DNA of 32,526 bases from a bacterium HR30. GTDB lineage: Bacteria > Desulfobacterota > Binatia > HRBIN30. This document shows positions 16,026 to 23,883 of the stretch, one piece after another; the first letter of the stretch is position 1; each line of letters starts with the position of its first letter. The notes under the pieces were generated by a model. That model was given only the letters and a program-made list of their open reading frames with translations, had not been told where the DNA came from and searched no databases. The translations under genes were made by a program, and so were the position numbers. Where the stretch lies: assembly GCA_002898795.1 (NCBI GenBank), contig BEIG01000032.1:1-32526 (forward strand), in the 5' to 3' direction.

Positions 16026-16586
16026 ATGGGACAAGATTCGTTGGCTCCAGGGTTGCTGTTGGCGATGCCGCAAATGGCCGACCCCAACTTTGCTCGGACG
16101 GTGGTGCTGTTGTGCCGTCATCAGAGCGAGGGCGCCATGGGCTTGGTGGTCAACCGACCAACGGAAGCAACAGTAGCGGAGGTCGTTTACTTCGACCCAC
16201 CGCTCAAGGCCGATCGCGCAGGCATGAAGGTATGGGCTGGTGGGCCAGTGGAACCTCAGCGAGCATGGCTACTCTTGGGCTTCGACCCCGGCGAAAACGA
16301 GGCGGTGAGTATTGCTCCGGGCATCTATCTTTCTGCCTCTACCCGCGTGTTGCGTACCATCTTGGAAGACGAGCCAGAGCGCGCGCGCGAAGCGCGCTTT
16401 CTCGTCGGCTATGCCGGTTGGGGTGGGGGGCAACTGGAATCGGAGCTAGCAGCCTCGGCTTGGTTAACGGCTGAAGTGAATCGGGACCTTATCTTTTTCA
16501 CCGACGCAGACGTCATGTGGGAAGCCGCCATCCGCACCCTTGGCATCGACCCATTCGCATTACAGCTAGGCGGCGGGGTGCACTGA
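16026..16586 (+). CDS. AlgH/YqgE family (UPF0301) protein
   Basis: 186 residues from ATG 16026, the usual family length; the frame is open from 15942 but that extension is not family-like. Characteristic stretches are LAPGLLLAMPQMADPNFARTVVLLCRHQSEGAMGLVVNRP, VWAGGPVEPQRAWLL, ARFLVGYAGWGGGQLESEL and WEAAIRTLGIDP. AlgH/YqgE proteins are small cytosolic proteins of unknown biochemical activity, first named from alginate regulation in Pseudomonas. It is the first gene of a plus-strand housekeeping run and is followed after 41 bp by fabI. Family identity is certain; function is not. Confidence 0.93.
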   Translation: MGQDSLAPGLLLAMPQMADPNFARTVVLLCRHQSEGAMGLVVNRPTEATVAEVVYFDPPLKADRAGMKVWAGGPVEPQRAWLLLGFDPGENEAVSIAPGIYLSASTRVLRTILEDEPERAREARFLVGYAGWGGGQLESELAASAWLTAEVNRDLIFFTDADVMWEAAIRTLGIDPFALQLGGGVH

Positions 16587-16627
16587 CAAAGCAGCGGGCG
16601 ACTGATTTTTTTCCTAGGGTGTGGCGG

Positions 16628-17395
16628 ATGGAGCTGTTGGCCGGCAAAAGGGCGCTTATTCTCGGCGTCGCCAACGACCATAGCTTAGCTTGGGCAATTG
16701 CTCGCGAGTTTCACCAGCAAGGAGCGACACTTGCCTTGACGCACGCAGGAGAGGCGTTCGAGCGGCGGGTGCGGCCTCTGGCGGCAGAGATTGGGGTGGA
16801 GCTTGTCTGGCCTTGCGACGTGTTGGACGACTCCCAAGTCGCTGCGCTGAGCCAGAATTTGAGCTCGGTGTGGCCACAGGTGGATGTGCTCGTTCACGCA
16901 ATCGCCTTTGCGCAGCGAGAGGATTTGAAGCAGGACTTTTCCCACACCTCGCGGCAGGGGTTTCGCCTTGCTTTAGAAGTCAGCACCTATTCCTTCGTCC
17001 AGTTGGCGCAGGCATTCTCCGGTCTTTTGGCCCCGGGGAGCTCGTTGTTGACCCTTACCTACTTTGGTGCCGAAAAGGTCATCCCAAACTACAACGTGAT
17101 GGGCGTCGCCAAAGCTGCGCTCGAGGCGTGTGTCCGCTACCTGGCGGCGGAGCTTGGGCCGCGTGGTGTGAGAGTCAATGCTGTATCCGCTGGACCAGTA
17201 CGGACCCTCTCGGCTGCAGGCATTGCAGGCTTCCGCGAAATGCTTCGCCACCATGCCGAACGGGCTCCCCTACGGCGAAACGTCACCCCGGAGGAAGTCG
17301 CCAAAGCTGCGTTGTTTCTGGCTAGCGACCTGGCCTCGGGAATCACGGGAGAAGTGCTACACGTGGACGCTGGCTACAACATCATGGGTTTTTAA
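16628..17395 (+). CDS. fabI: Enoyl-[acyl-carrier-protein] reductase (NADH), FabI
   Basis: 255 residues from ATG 16628, with AGGG eight bases upstream; the frame is open from 16517 but overlaps algH there. FabI catalyses the last reduction of each fatty-acid elongation cycle, enoyl-ACP to acyl-ACP with NADH. The Rossmann start reads KRALILGVANDHSLAWAIA, the divergent glycine motif of FabI. Catalytic residues are Tyr145 and Tyr155 with Lys162 in YNVMGVAK, one residue off the E. coli numbering (146, 156, 163). DAGYNIMGF is the family C-terminus. Length and motifs are fully canonical. Neighbours are algH and lgt. Confidence 0.96.
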   Translation: MELLAGKRALILGVANDHSLAWAIAREFHQQGATLALTHAGEAFERRVRPLAAEIGVELVWPCDVLDDSQVAALSQNLSSVWPQVDVLVHAIAFAQREDLKQDFSHTSRQGFRLALEVSTYSFVQLAQAFSGLLAPGSSLLTLTYFGAEKVIPNYNVMGVAKAALEACVRYLAAELGPRGVRVNAVSAGPVRTLSAAGIAGFREMLRHHAERAPLRRNVTPEEVAKAALFLASDLASGITGEVLHVDAGYNIMGF

Positions 17396-17514
17396 CTCTC
17401 GAAGTTCCGCCCCACGTCGGACACCCGTAACGTGCATTTCCAGTTCTGGTCAATCTCATGCGTAAGACGAGCATACACTCCACCGTGGCCTTGATTCGCT
17501 GAGGAAACACAACC

Positions 17515-18363
17515 GTGCGACCGATTCTGTTTACGATCGGTGAGTTTTCCGTGCCCAGTTTCTGGGCCATGGCATTTCTGGCTTTCCTCGCGGGCTTCCT
17601 GGTCGTGCGGAGCGAGGCGAATAGACGCGGCCTCGGGCAGGACTTACCGTACGACTTTCTTCTCTACGCCTACGTTGGTGGCTGGGCTGGAGCACGCCTG
17701 TTCCTCATTCCCACCGCTTGGGACCTGTTCCGCAGTGACCCAATTGCGTTCTTGCTCAGCGGAAGCGGCTGGGTGTGGTATGGCGGGGTAGCTGGCGGAA
17801 CTGTGGCGCTGTGGCTTCTTGCCCGCCGCCGGGGGCTGCCTTTCCTTCTCGTCGCCGATGTTTGTGCACCAGCTTTAGCCCTAGGGCTCGCCATTGGCCG
17901 GATTGGCTGCCAGCTCAGCGGCGATGGAGACTACGGAGTACCAACTTCACTGCCTTGGGGGATGAGCTATCCGCATGGCGTTGTACCCACCACCGAGCGC
18001 GTTCACCCTGCCCCGCTCTACGAGATGCTTGGTTCACTTGTTCTTTTTGCACACTTGTGGCGACGACGCCGTCACGCGCAGCCGGGGGAAATTGTTGGCC
18101 GCTATCTCGTCTTCGCCGGCGCTCTGCGCTTTGGTATTGAGTTTATCCGAAGGAATCCCGCCTGGCTTTGGGGACTAACGACCGCACAAGCCTGGAGCGT
18201 AGCGCTTGCTGTACTGGGCGGGTGGCTATGGTGGCGCGGGGCGACCAATGGGGCCGCGACTTTCGCGGAGAAGAGCGACCCCAGCACAACGGACCACCGT
18301 GGGCCGACCAACGAGGTCGGCCATGAACGCTTCGACGGCGACAGCAAAGGCGAAATTTGCTAG
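17515..18363 (+). CDS. lgt: Phosphatidylglycerol:prolipoprotein diacylglyceryl transferase, Lgt
   Basis: 282 residues from GTG 17515, with GAGGAA nine bases upstream. Lgt moves a diacylglyceryl group from phosphatidylglycerol to the lipobox cysteine of prolipoproteins in the inner membrane. About seven membrane spans are visible. The Lgt signature is at 128-141 (GRIGCQLSGDGDYG; Arg129 equals the essential Arg, while the usual Asn three residues later is Cys). HPAPLYE is at 164-170 and RFGIEFIRRNP near the end supplies the second Arg/Glu region. The final ~35 residues form a hydrophilic tail that is not part of the core. yceH follows after 12 bp. Confidence 0.95.
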   Translation: MRPILFTIGEFSVPSFWAMAFLAFLAGFLVVRSEANRRGLGQDLPYDFLLYAYVGGWAGARLFLIPTAWDLFRSDPIAFLLSGSGWVWYGGVAGGTVALWLLARRRGLPFLLVADVCAPALALGLAIGRIGCQLSGDGDYGVPTSLPWGMSYPHGVVPTTERVHPAPLYEMLGSLVLFAHLWRRRRHAQPGEIVGRYLVFAGALRFGIEFIRRNPAWLWGLTTAQAWSVALAVLGGWLWWRGATNGAATFAEKSDPSTTDHRGPTNEVGHERFDGDSKGEIC

Positions 18364-18375
18364 GCGCTTCGGCTC

Positions 18376-19065
18376 ATGGAGTTGAACGTACGCCTAGACA
18401 AGATCGAAGCTCGGGTCCTCGGGGTGCTCATCGAGAAAGCGCTCTGCACGCCTGAGTACTATCCGCTGTCTCTGGCAGCAGTCACTGCGGCTGCCAATCA
18501 GCGGACGAATCGTGACCCGGTAATGGATCTGGAAGAACCGGAGGTTCTCCAGGCATTGGAGTCTCTCGCAAAAAAGTTTCTGGTGCGACGGCTGTGGCCA
18601 AGCAACAGTCGCGTCGAAAAGTTCGCCCACAATGGCAAGGACGCCTTCGGTCTCGAGGCGGGCCCACTAGCGGTTTTGGCCGAGTTGCTGCTGCGGGGAG
18701 CGCAAACGCCGGGAGAGTTACGAACGCATGTGAGCCGGATGGTGGCTGTTCCCTCTTTGGATGCTTTGCACGCGATGATCCAACCTCTCTTGGATCGTGG
18801 GTTGGCACAGCGGCTGCCGCCGTTACCGGGCTCGCGTGCAGAGCGGTACGCGCACACTCTCTCCTCCGAAAAGCAATCGGCCGAGGTCCACGCACAACAG
18901 GAAGAGGATTCCGCTGTCACCTTGCGGGCGCAGCTTGAGCAACTCGAACTGCGCCTCGCTCGCGCCGAACGCCAGATTACGCGACTGGCGCAGGCAGTGG
19001 GTATGTCCTTAGAAGCTCTCGCTCAGGCTGGCCGCGAACCCTCGGAGGAAGATGAGCCGCGCTAG
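18376..19065 (+). CDS. YceH family protein (DUF480, UPF0502)
   Basis: 229 residues from ATG 18376. The N-terminus LDKIEARVLGVLIEKALCTPEYYPLSLAAVTAAANQRTNRDPVM is the family hallmark, forming the first of two winged-helix-like domains. The second domain covers LAVLAELLLRGAQTPGELRTHVSRM. The C-terminus (ALRAQLEQLELRLARAERQITRLAQ region) is a predicted coiled coil. YceH proteins have no established biochemical function, although the winged-helix folds suggest nucleic-acid or protein contact. It is 12 bp from lgt and 50 bp from the peptidase gene, probably in one transcript. Confidence 0.92.
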   Translation: MELNVRLDKIEARVLGVLIEKALCTPEYYPLSLAAVTAAANQRTNRDPVMDLEEPEVLQALESLAKKFLVRRLWPSNSRVEKFAHNGKDAFGLEAGPLAVLAELLLRGAQTPGELRTHVSRMVAVPSLDALHAMIQPLLDRGLAQRLPPLPGSRAERYAHTLSSEKQSAEVHAQQEEDSAVTLRAQLEQLELRLARAERQITRLAQAVGMSLEALAQAGREPSEEDEPR

Positions 19066-19115
19066 GTTGCTGACCTTAGGTTGAGTTCTCGAATGCGACG
19101 GAGGTATCGCCCGCG

Positions 19116-20324
19116 ATGACCGAAAAATCCATCACAACCGACCGCACGCGCCAAGCGTACGAGTGGATTCGCGCCTTGAGTGAGATGCCACACCGCATTG
19201 CGGGCTCGCTCTACGAGCGGCAAAGCGCCGAAATGGTGGCCGACTGGCTCCACGCAATGGGCTTTGGCGATGTGCATCTCGTTCCCGCCCGCGGTGGTGC
19301 ACGCCCTGGGTTGGCCCTGGCATTACACGCTGCGGTGGGTCTTCTCGGTGTGGTGTGGGGTGGCGTCGTCGGCATTCTCCTGGCCGTGTTGGCTGCCTAT
19401 TCGTTTTACCAGGAACACGTGCGGCGCAGGCCATTGCTTTCGCGACTCCTGTCCCGGCCGGATTCGGTCGACGTCATTGGTCGCCACGGCCCGCCCCAGG
19501 GGAGCCGCAAAGTGGTGCTTACGGCTCACATCGACACAACGGAAGCCGGCATGGTCTTCGCCCCAGGGCTTGCCAACCTTTTCTCTCGTTGGAACCAAGA
19601 GCGCAGAGTCGAGACGAATCCGGTTCCATTTCCGCCGCTCGCTCTCCCGTTTTATCTGCTGGTGGCCGGAGCGCTTGTGACCACCGCTGAATGGATGGGG
19701 GCGCACGGATTCTGGTTTTCCTTGCTTCGCCTAGCCACTTGGCTCGGTTTAGCCACGGCGACAGGATTGGGGCTACAGTGGGCGCTGTCGCGCCCGACTC
19801 CCGGCGCGAACGACAACGCCTCGGCGGTCGCTGCCATGTTGCTCGCCGCCGAGCAGCTTAAGGCCGAGCTGCCTGCCGATACGGAGTTGATCGTTGTCGG
19901 AACTGGAGCTGAGGAGTGCGGATGCGGGGGCATGACCGAGCTTTTAGAGGGCTATCGGCACTGGGATCGGGAGCGAACGTACTTCATCAATTTCGAGTGC
20001 GTGGGCGGGGGAGAACTCCACTACGTCGTTAGCGAAGGGCTGCTGGGGCGCGTGTACTATCCACCCGAGCTGCTGTGTGTGGCCCAGCGGGTTGCATCCA
20101 CCGGGAAGTTCGGCACCGTCACCCCGGTTCATCTTTTGGCCGGCACCGATGGCCACGTCCCTGCGCTTAAGGGCTACCCTGCACTCTCCGTCATCAGCCT
20201 CGAGCCCAACGGTGTACCGCGCAACTACCACCAACTGAGCGATACGGTGGATCAGGTGGACCTCGACACAGTGGTGCGGGCCGCTGATTTTGGGGCGGAA
20301 GTTGCACGGCGCGCGCTTGGGTAG
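19116..20324 (+). CDS. M28-family metallopeptidase with membrane segments inside the catalytic domain
   Basis: 402 residues from ATG 19116 with GGAGG ten bases upstream. Zinc ligands of the M28 aminopeptidase fold can be traced: His138 (AHIDT), Asp233 (GANDNASA), Glu266-Glu267 (TGAEECGCGG; general base and ligand), Glu294 (FECVGGGE) and His372 (NYHQLSDT). Two hydrophobic blocks stand out: residues ~67-100, before the first ligand, and ~172-220, between the His138 and Asp233 ligands. So the enzyme is probably membrane-anchored with its active site near the membrane. M28 members cleave N-terminal residues of peptides or related amides; substrate unknown. It is flanked by yceH and the rsmD-coaD fusion. 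Confidence 0.88.
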   Translation: MTEKSITTDRTRQAYEWIRALSEMPHRIAGSLYERQSAEMVADWLHAMGFGDVHLVPARGGARPGLALALHAAVGLLGVVWGGVVGILLAVLAAYSFYQEHVRRRPLLSRLLSRPDSVDVIGRHGPPQGSRKVVLTAHIDTTEAGMVFAPGLANLFSRWNQERRVETNPVPFPPLALPFYLLVAGALVTTAEWMGAHGFWFSLLRLATWLGLATATGLGLQWALSRPTPGANDNASAVAAMLLAAEQLKAELPADTELIVVGTGAEECGCGGMTELLEGYRHWDRERTYFINFECVGGGELHYVVSEGLLGRVYYPPELLCVAQRVASTGKFGTVTPVHLLAGTDGHVPALKGYPALSVISLEPNGVPRNYHQLSDTVDQVDLDTVVRAADFGAEVARRALG

Positions 20325-20356
20325 GGTCTGCGCATCGTCTCCTGCATCCGGGGCTC

Positions 20357-21442
20357 ATGCGAGTCATCGCTGGCAAGGCCAAGGGTCGCAAGCTCAGCGC
20401 GCCTCCGGGCCTGTCGGTGCGGCCAACAGCCGATAAGGTCAAAGGTGCGTTGTTCAACATTCTCGAAAGCCGCGTACAACTTGAGGGGGCGCGGGTGTTG
20501 GATCTCTACGCCGGCAGTGGAGCGCTTGGAATCGAGGCCCTAAGCCGTGGGGCGCGGGAAGCAGTGTTTGTCGAAACTACCCCAAGTGCCGCGCGCGCCA
20601 TTGCCCGGAACTTAGAGCGCTGCGGCTTTACGGCGCAGGCGAAAATCATGCGGTGTCCTGTGGAAAAAGCCGTTGCATGGCTGGAGGCAGCCGGGGAAAA
20701 ATTCGACGGCGTCTTGGCCGATCCTCCCTACGGGAAAGGTCATGTCGGCTGGCTGCTACGCACGCTGGCAACTAGCACGATTCTCGTACACGGCGGTTGG
20801 CTTGCCTTAGAGCACCACGTGGAAGACGAGGGCGTACAGGATTTTCCGCCACTGCGGTTGATTCAGCAGAAGCGCTATGGAAAGACAGCGCTTGCCTTCT
20901 TCTGGAAAGCCATGCCTTCAAACCATCCTTCTCACTCGATACTCAAGGCGGTCTACGCAGGCTCGTTCGATCCGATCACGAACGGCCACATCGACATTGT
21001 CCGCCGCGCGATCGAGATCTTCGACCAGGTGATCGTGGCAGTCGCTGGCGTAACGACAGACCCCAAAAAAGGCGGCGCTCTGTTTACCGCCAAGGAGCGC
21101 GTGGAAATGATTCGGGAAGCGTTTGCCGACGTGCTCGATCGTGTGGTGGTCGATAGTTTTGGGGGGCTATTGGTGGATTACTGTGAGCGGGTCGGTGCGC
21201 GTGTGATTATCCGGGGGCTGCGCGCAGTGTCCGACTTCGAATACGAGTTTCAGATGGCGATGATGAATCGGCATCTCAAACCCCATATTCACACACTCTT
21301 CTTGCCGACGAGCGAAGCCCACTCGTACACGTCATCCCGCCTGGTGAAGGAAGTGGCCGCTTTGGGGGGCGACATTTCGGGCCAGGTCCCCGATGTGGTC
21401 CGGCGTCGTCTCTTGGAGAAACTTGGCCCCTCGCGTGGATGA
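20357..21442 (+). CDS. rsmD-coaD: RsmD-CoaD fusion: 16S rRNA (guanine-966-N2) methyltransferase plus phosphopantetheine adenylyltransferase
   Basis: One 361-residue frame from ATG 20357 holds two complete enzymes. Residues 1-185 are RsmD: RPTADKVKGALFNIL, the SAM site VLDLYAGSGALGIEAL (47-62) and catalytic DPPY (122-125), ending with RYGKTALAFF as free RsmD does. Residues ~196-361 are CoaD: AVYAGSFDPITNGHIDIVRRA with the TNGH nucleotidyltransferase motif (208-211), RGLRAVSDFEYE and YTSSRLVKEVA (324-334). CoaD makes dephospho-CoA from phosphopantetheine and ATP. The linker is about ten residues. In many bacteria the two genes are separate neighbours, so this is a read-through fusion. An internal ATG (Met186, position 20912) with GGAAAG just before it could still yield free CoaD. 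Confidence 0.93.
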   Translation: MRVIAGKAKGRKLSAPPGLSVRPTADKVKGALFNILESRVQLEGARVLDLYAGSGALGIEALSRGAREAVFVETTPSAARAIARNLERCGFTAQAKIMRCPVEKAVAWLEAAGEKFDGVLADPPYGKGHVGWLLRTLATSTILVHGGWLALEHHVEDEGVQDFPPLRLIQQKRYGKTALAFFWKAMPSNHPSHSILKAVYAGSFDPITNGHIDIVRRAIEIFDQVIVAVAGVTTDPKKGGALFTAKERVEMIREAFADVLDRVVVDSFGGLLVDYCERVGARVIIRGLRAVSDFEYEFQMAMMNRHLKPHIHTLFLPTSEAHSYTSSRLVKEVAALGGDISGQVPDVVRRRLLEKLGPSRG

Positions 21443-21497
21443 ACTCCATTCGCTAGACGGGCGCGAGTTTGCCTTTCAAGCTACGTAGAGGAGTTCC

Positions 21498-22691
21498 ATG
21501 CAGTTAAGCGAGCGGGTCAAGTGGGTCAAACCGTCGGCAACTCTCGCGGTGACGGAAAAAGCCGCAGCATTACGACGGCAAGGCATCGAAGTCATCGATT
21601 TGGGTGCTGGCGAGCCAGACTTCGATACCCCCGAGAATATCAAAGAGGCTGCACGCCGAGCGTTAGCTCGGGGGGAGACGAAATATACGCCCGTCGGAGG
21701 AACGGACGAACTCAAGTCCGCAATCGTCACCAAGCTGGCCCGAGACAACGGCCTTCAGTACGGAAAAACCGAAGTGATGGCGAACTGTGGCGGCAAGCAT
21801 GCCCTGTTCGTTCTTTTCCAGGCACTTTTTAACGAAGGCGACGAGGTGCTCGTACCAGCCCCTTACTGGGTGAGTTACCCGGACATGCTTGCACTTGCCG
21901 GGGCGCGTGCCCGGATCGTCTTCCCGCAGGACCGGGAGAATTTCAAACTTCGACCCGAGGACTTGGAAGCTGCGCTCACTCCGCGGACGAAGGCCGTGAT
22001 CTTGAACAGTCCGAGTAACCCCGCAGGTGTGGCTTACTCGCCGCAAGAACTCGATGCGCTTCTGGAGGTACTCGGCAAACACGAATGCTGGATTATCTCC
22101 GACGACGTGTACGAAAAAATGGTTTACGGGGGTTTCGTCCTGGGGCAAGTTTTGAAAGTTCGGCCCGAACTACGCCCGCGCACGGTGATCTGTAATTCCG
22201 TCTCGAAAACTTACGCCATGACCGGCTGGCGCATTGGCTATACTGTGGGCCCTGCCGAAGTCATCAAAGCCATGACCACCATTCAGGGGCAGATGACTTC
22301 GAACCCGTCTTCTGTAGCGCAAGCGGCCGCCGCTGAGGCCCTGGCCGGCAACCAGGATTCCGTGCCTCGGATGATGGAGGAGTTTGGCAAACGCCGCGAT
22401 TTTGTCGTGGCCCGGTTGCGGGCCATCCCCCACATTCGTTGCAACGAACCCCAAGGCGCTTTTTATGTCTTTCCGAACGTGTCCGCGTACTTGCGAAAGT
22501 CCCAAGGGCCGAAAACCGGAGATGAACTCGCCGCTTACCTGATCGAAAAGGTGCATGTCGCCGTTGTAGGCGGAACGGACTTTGGGTACCCGGACCACAT
22601 CCGGATTTCCTACGCCAATTCGTTGGAAAACCTGGACGAAGGCCTTCGTCGCATTGCCTCCGCCTTGGCAGAGTTAGGGCCGGTAGCGTAA
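21498..22691 (+). CDS. aspC: Class I pyridoxal-phosphate aminotransferase, aspartate-aminotransferase type
   Basis: 397 residues from ATG 21498, with GAGGAG four bases upstream. Fold-type I aminotransferase of the Ib (Thermus/Rhizobium-like) aspartate aminotransferase group. Motifs are VIDLGAGEPDFDTPENI, TKYTPVGGTDELKSAI, VPAPYWVSYPDM, NSPSNPAGV and the PLP lysine Lys237 in SVSKTYAMTGWRIGY, with a C-terminal FGYPDHIRISYANS Arg that binds the substrate carboxylate. The reaction is aspartate plus 2-oxoglutarate to oxaloacetate plus glutamate. Some relatives also act on prephenate, which cannot be excluded. It closes the plus-strand housekeeping run. Confidence 0.92.
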   Translation: MQLSERVKWVKPSATLAVTEKAAALRRQGIEVIDLGAGEPDFDTPENIKEAARRALARGETKYTPVGGTDELKSAIVTKLARDNGLQYGKTEVMANCGGKHALFVLFQALFNEGDEVLVPAPYWVSYPDMLALAGARARIVFPQDRENFKLRPEDLEAALTPRTKAVILNSPSNPAGVAYSPQELDALLEVLGKHECWIISDDVYEKMVYGGFVLGQVLKVRPELRPRTVICNSVSKTYAMTGWRIGYTVGPAEVIKAMTTIQGQMTSNPSSVAQAAAAEALAGNQDSVPRMMEEFGKRRDFVVARLRAIPHIRCNEPQGAFYVFPNVSAYLRKSQGPKTGDELAAYLIEKVHVAVVGGTDFGYPDHIRISYANSLENLDEGLRRIASALAELGPVA

Positions 22692-22812
22692 GGCAGCGCT
22701 CCTGGGGCAGCGCCGACTCCTTCCTCTCCGCTTGAGCATCTCGGGAAACTGGAAGCGTTCCTCAGGGAGCTAACGCTACGCAACGGGCCAGCCACGGCTC
22801 ACCCGACTTGGC

Positions 22813-23061
22813 CTAGTCGCTTCGCTCGCTACGACCCAGCCCTGAAAGCGGTTCTCCTTGCTTCACGGCCGGGAGATCGGTGCACTCGCGGCCACGGGTA
22901 CGAGCGCCAAGCGTGTGCAGGGGATTTAACGCGCGCAGCATGTTCAGGCCGCCAGCTTGGTCGTGGCGCGGTAGTCGCCCTATACTGCTGGGACTTTCCG
23001 TCAAAAACCACGCACTCTTGTGCATTCTCTGAGGCACCACGCGTCGGAGCCCGGTCCGCAA
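22813..23061 (-). pseudogene. Possible 3' remnant of an IS605-type tnpB (OrfB) gene
   Basis: This 397-bp gap between aspC and the AMMECR1 gene has an 82-codon minus-strand frame. Its end resembles TnpB C-termini: RHDQAGGLNMLRALNPL is like the 'DrDvNAAlNIL' segment after the zinc finger, and CTDLPAVKQGEPLSGLG is like the 'lPsVKQEP' tail of many OrfB proteins. The zinc-finger cysteines and all upstream domains are missing. Beyond its TAG, 22745-22812 contains hairpin-like repeats such as AGCGTT...AACGCT, as might remain from a right end. I see no left end or transposase. The identity is a memory-based motif match. Confidence 0.38.
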
Positions 23062-23088
23062 CAGTGGCCCGTGCCCCTGAGATCCGTG

Positions 23089-23673
23089 TCAATCGCGCGG
23101 AGGAAAACTGCGGGCGGCAACGGTAAAGACAAACAGTTTCGTCTCTGGCCAACGCCAAGCATCAACGGGCAGGCCAGCCTTGCGGCACAAGTGTTCGAGC
23201 ATGGTCGGACGGTCCCAGCCCTGATCCACCGCGACCTTCGGTAAAAAGACCGCCCGTGCAAGCTGATGAACCAGGACAACGCCGTGGGCACCAATTTCGA
23301 TGTGTTCCGGGCTCGGTACCTCCCGCAGAGGGGAAAGCAGTGAGACCTCGATCGTCAGCCGGTCAACCTCCTCCTCCCGTAGCGGCGGGAAACGGTAATC
23401 CTCGAACGCCGCAGCCACTGCCATGCGGGGAACTGCCCGGTGCAAGGCCTCACCATCGCTTAGCGTGCCGACACAACCGCGGAGCTGGCCATCGTAGTAC
23501 AATGTGACAAAAACCCCTGCACGCTGTTGCAGGCCCTCAGAAAGGTCCTGCGCGCTCGGCGGCGCTATTTTCCCGAGCCAGGACCTTATGGCCTCTCGCG
23601 CCAACCGGCCCAGCGTATCCCAATCGTTCTGCTGGAGGACCAAGGGGACTGGTTCAGCGGATTCAGACATCAT
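23089..23673 (-). CDS. AMMECR1-domain protein (AmmeMemoRadiSam system protein A type)
   Basis: 194 residues; two consecutive ATGs at 23673 and 23670, no strong ribosome site. The AMMECR1 core is plain: GVFVTLYYDGQLRGCVGTLSD (LRGCVGT at 64-70 is the family hallmark), HRAVPRMAVAAAFEDYRFPPLREEE, LTIEVSLLSPLREVPSPE, GAHGVVLV, FLPKVAVDQGW and MLEHLCRKAGLP. The family occurs in all domains of life. In bacteria it often accompanies Memo and a radical SAM gene, and the joint function is not settled. Neither partner is in this window. It is transcribed divergently from the pyrophosphatase gene. Confidence 0.92.
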   Translation of the reverse strand: MMSESAEPVPLVLQQNDWDTLGRLAREAIRSWLGKIAPPSAQDLSEGLQQRAGVFVTLYYDGQLRGCVGTLSDGEALHRAVPRMAVAAAFEDYRFPPLREEEVDRLTIEVSLLSPLREVPSPEHIEIGAHGVVLVHQLARAVFLPKVAVDQGWDRPTMLEHLCRKAGLPVDAWRWPETKLFVFTVAARSFPPRD

Positions 23674-23725
23674 CAGTAGTGTTGCGAAACGTTCTCCTCT
23701 GCTTTCGCCAGATTACCGTTACTTC

Positions 23726-23754
23726 TTGCGTGTGCAATGGACTTTTGCGATAAG
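23726..23754 (+). promoter_or_regulatory. Possible promoter for the membrane pyrophosphatase gene
   Basis: TTGCGT and GATAAG are separated by 17 bp in the 210-bp divergent region, matching sigma-70 spacing with three and four consensus positions. The transcript would have a leader of about 120 bases. Weak, pattern-only evidence. Confidence 0.28.
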
Positions 23755-23883
23755 CCGCGAGTTTCCTAGCGTCACGCCTGCCAGGATGGGTGTGGTGCAA
23801 GAAGGGAGGAGGGTGATCGTGCAGGCCTTCTTGCCCAGCGCCCCGCTGGTTCAAAACACGACCAAAGAGAGGGTGAAGCATCG

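Noticed and set aside
20880-20960. Frameshift or missed stop between rsmD and coaD
   Set aside because: Both halves are in one frame and the linker translates cleanly, so no frame change is needed; a base error cannot be excluded without reads.
22692-22812. tRNA or riboswitch downstream of aspC
   Set aside because: No cloverleaf with a GGTTCGA-type T-loop and no known riboswitch core could be traced; only short hairpins.
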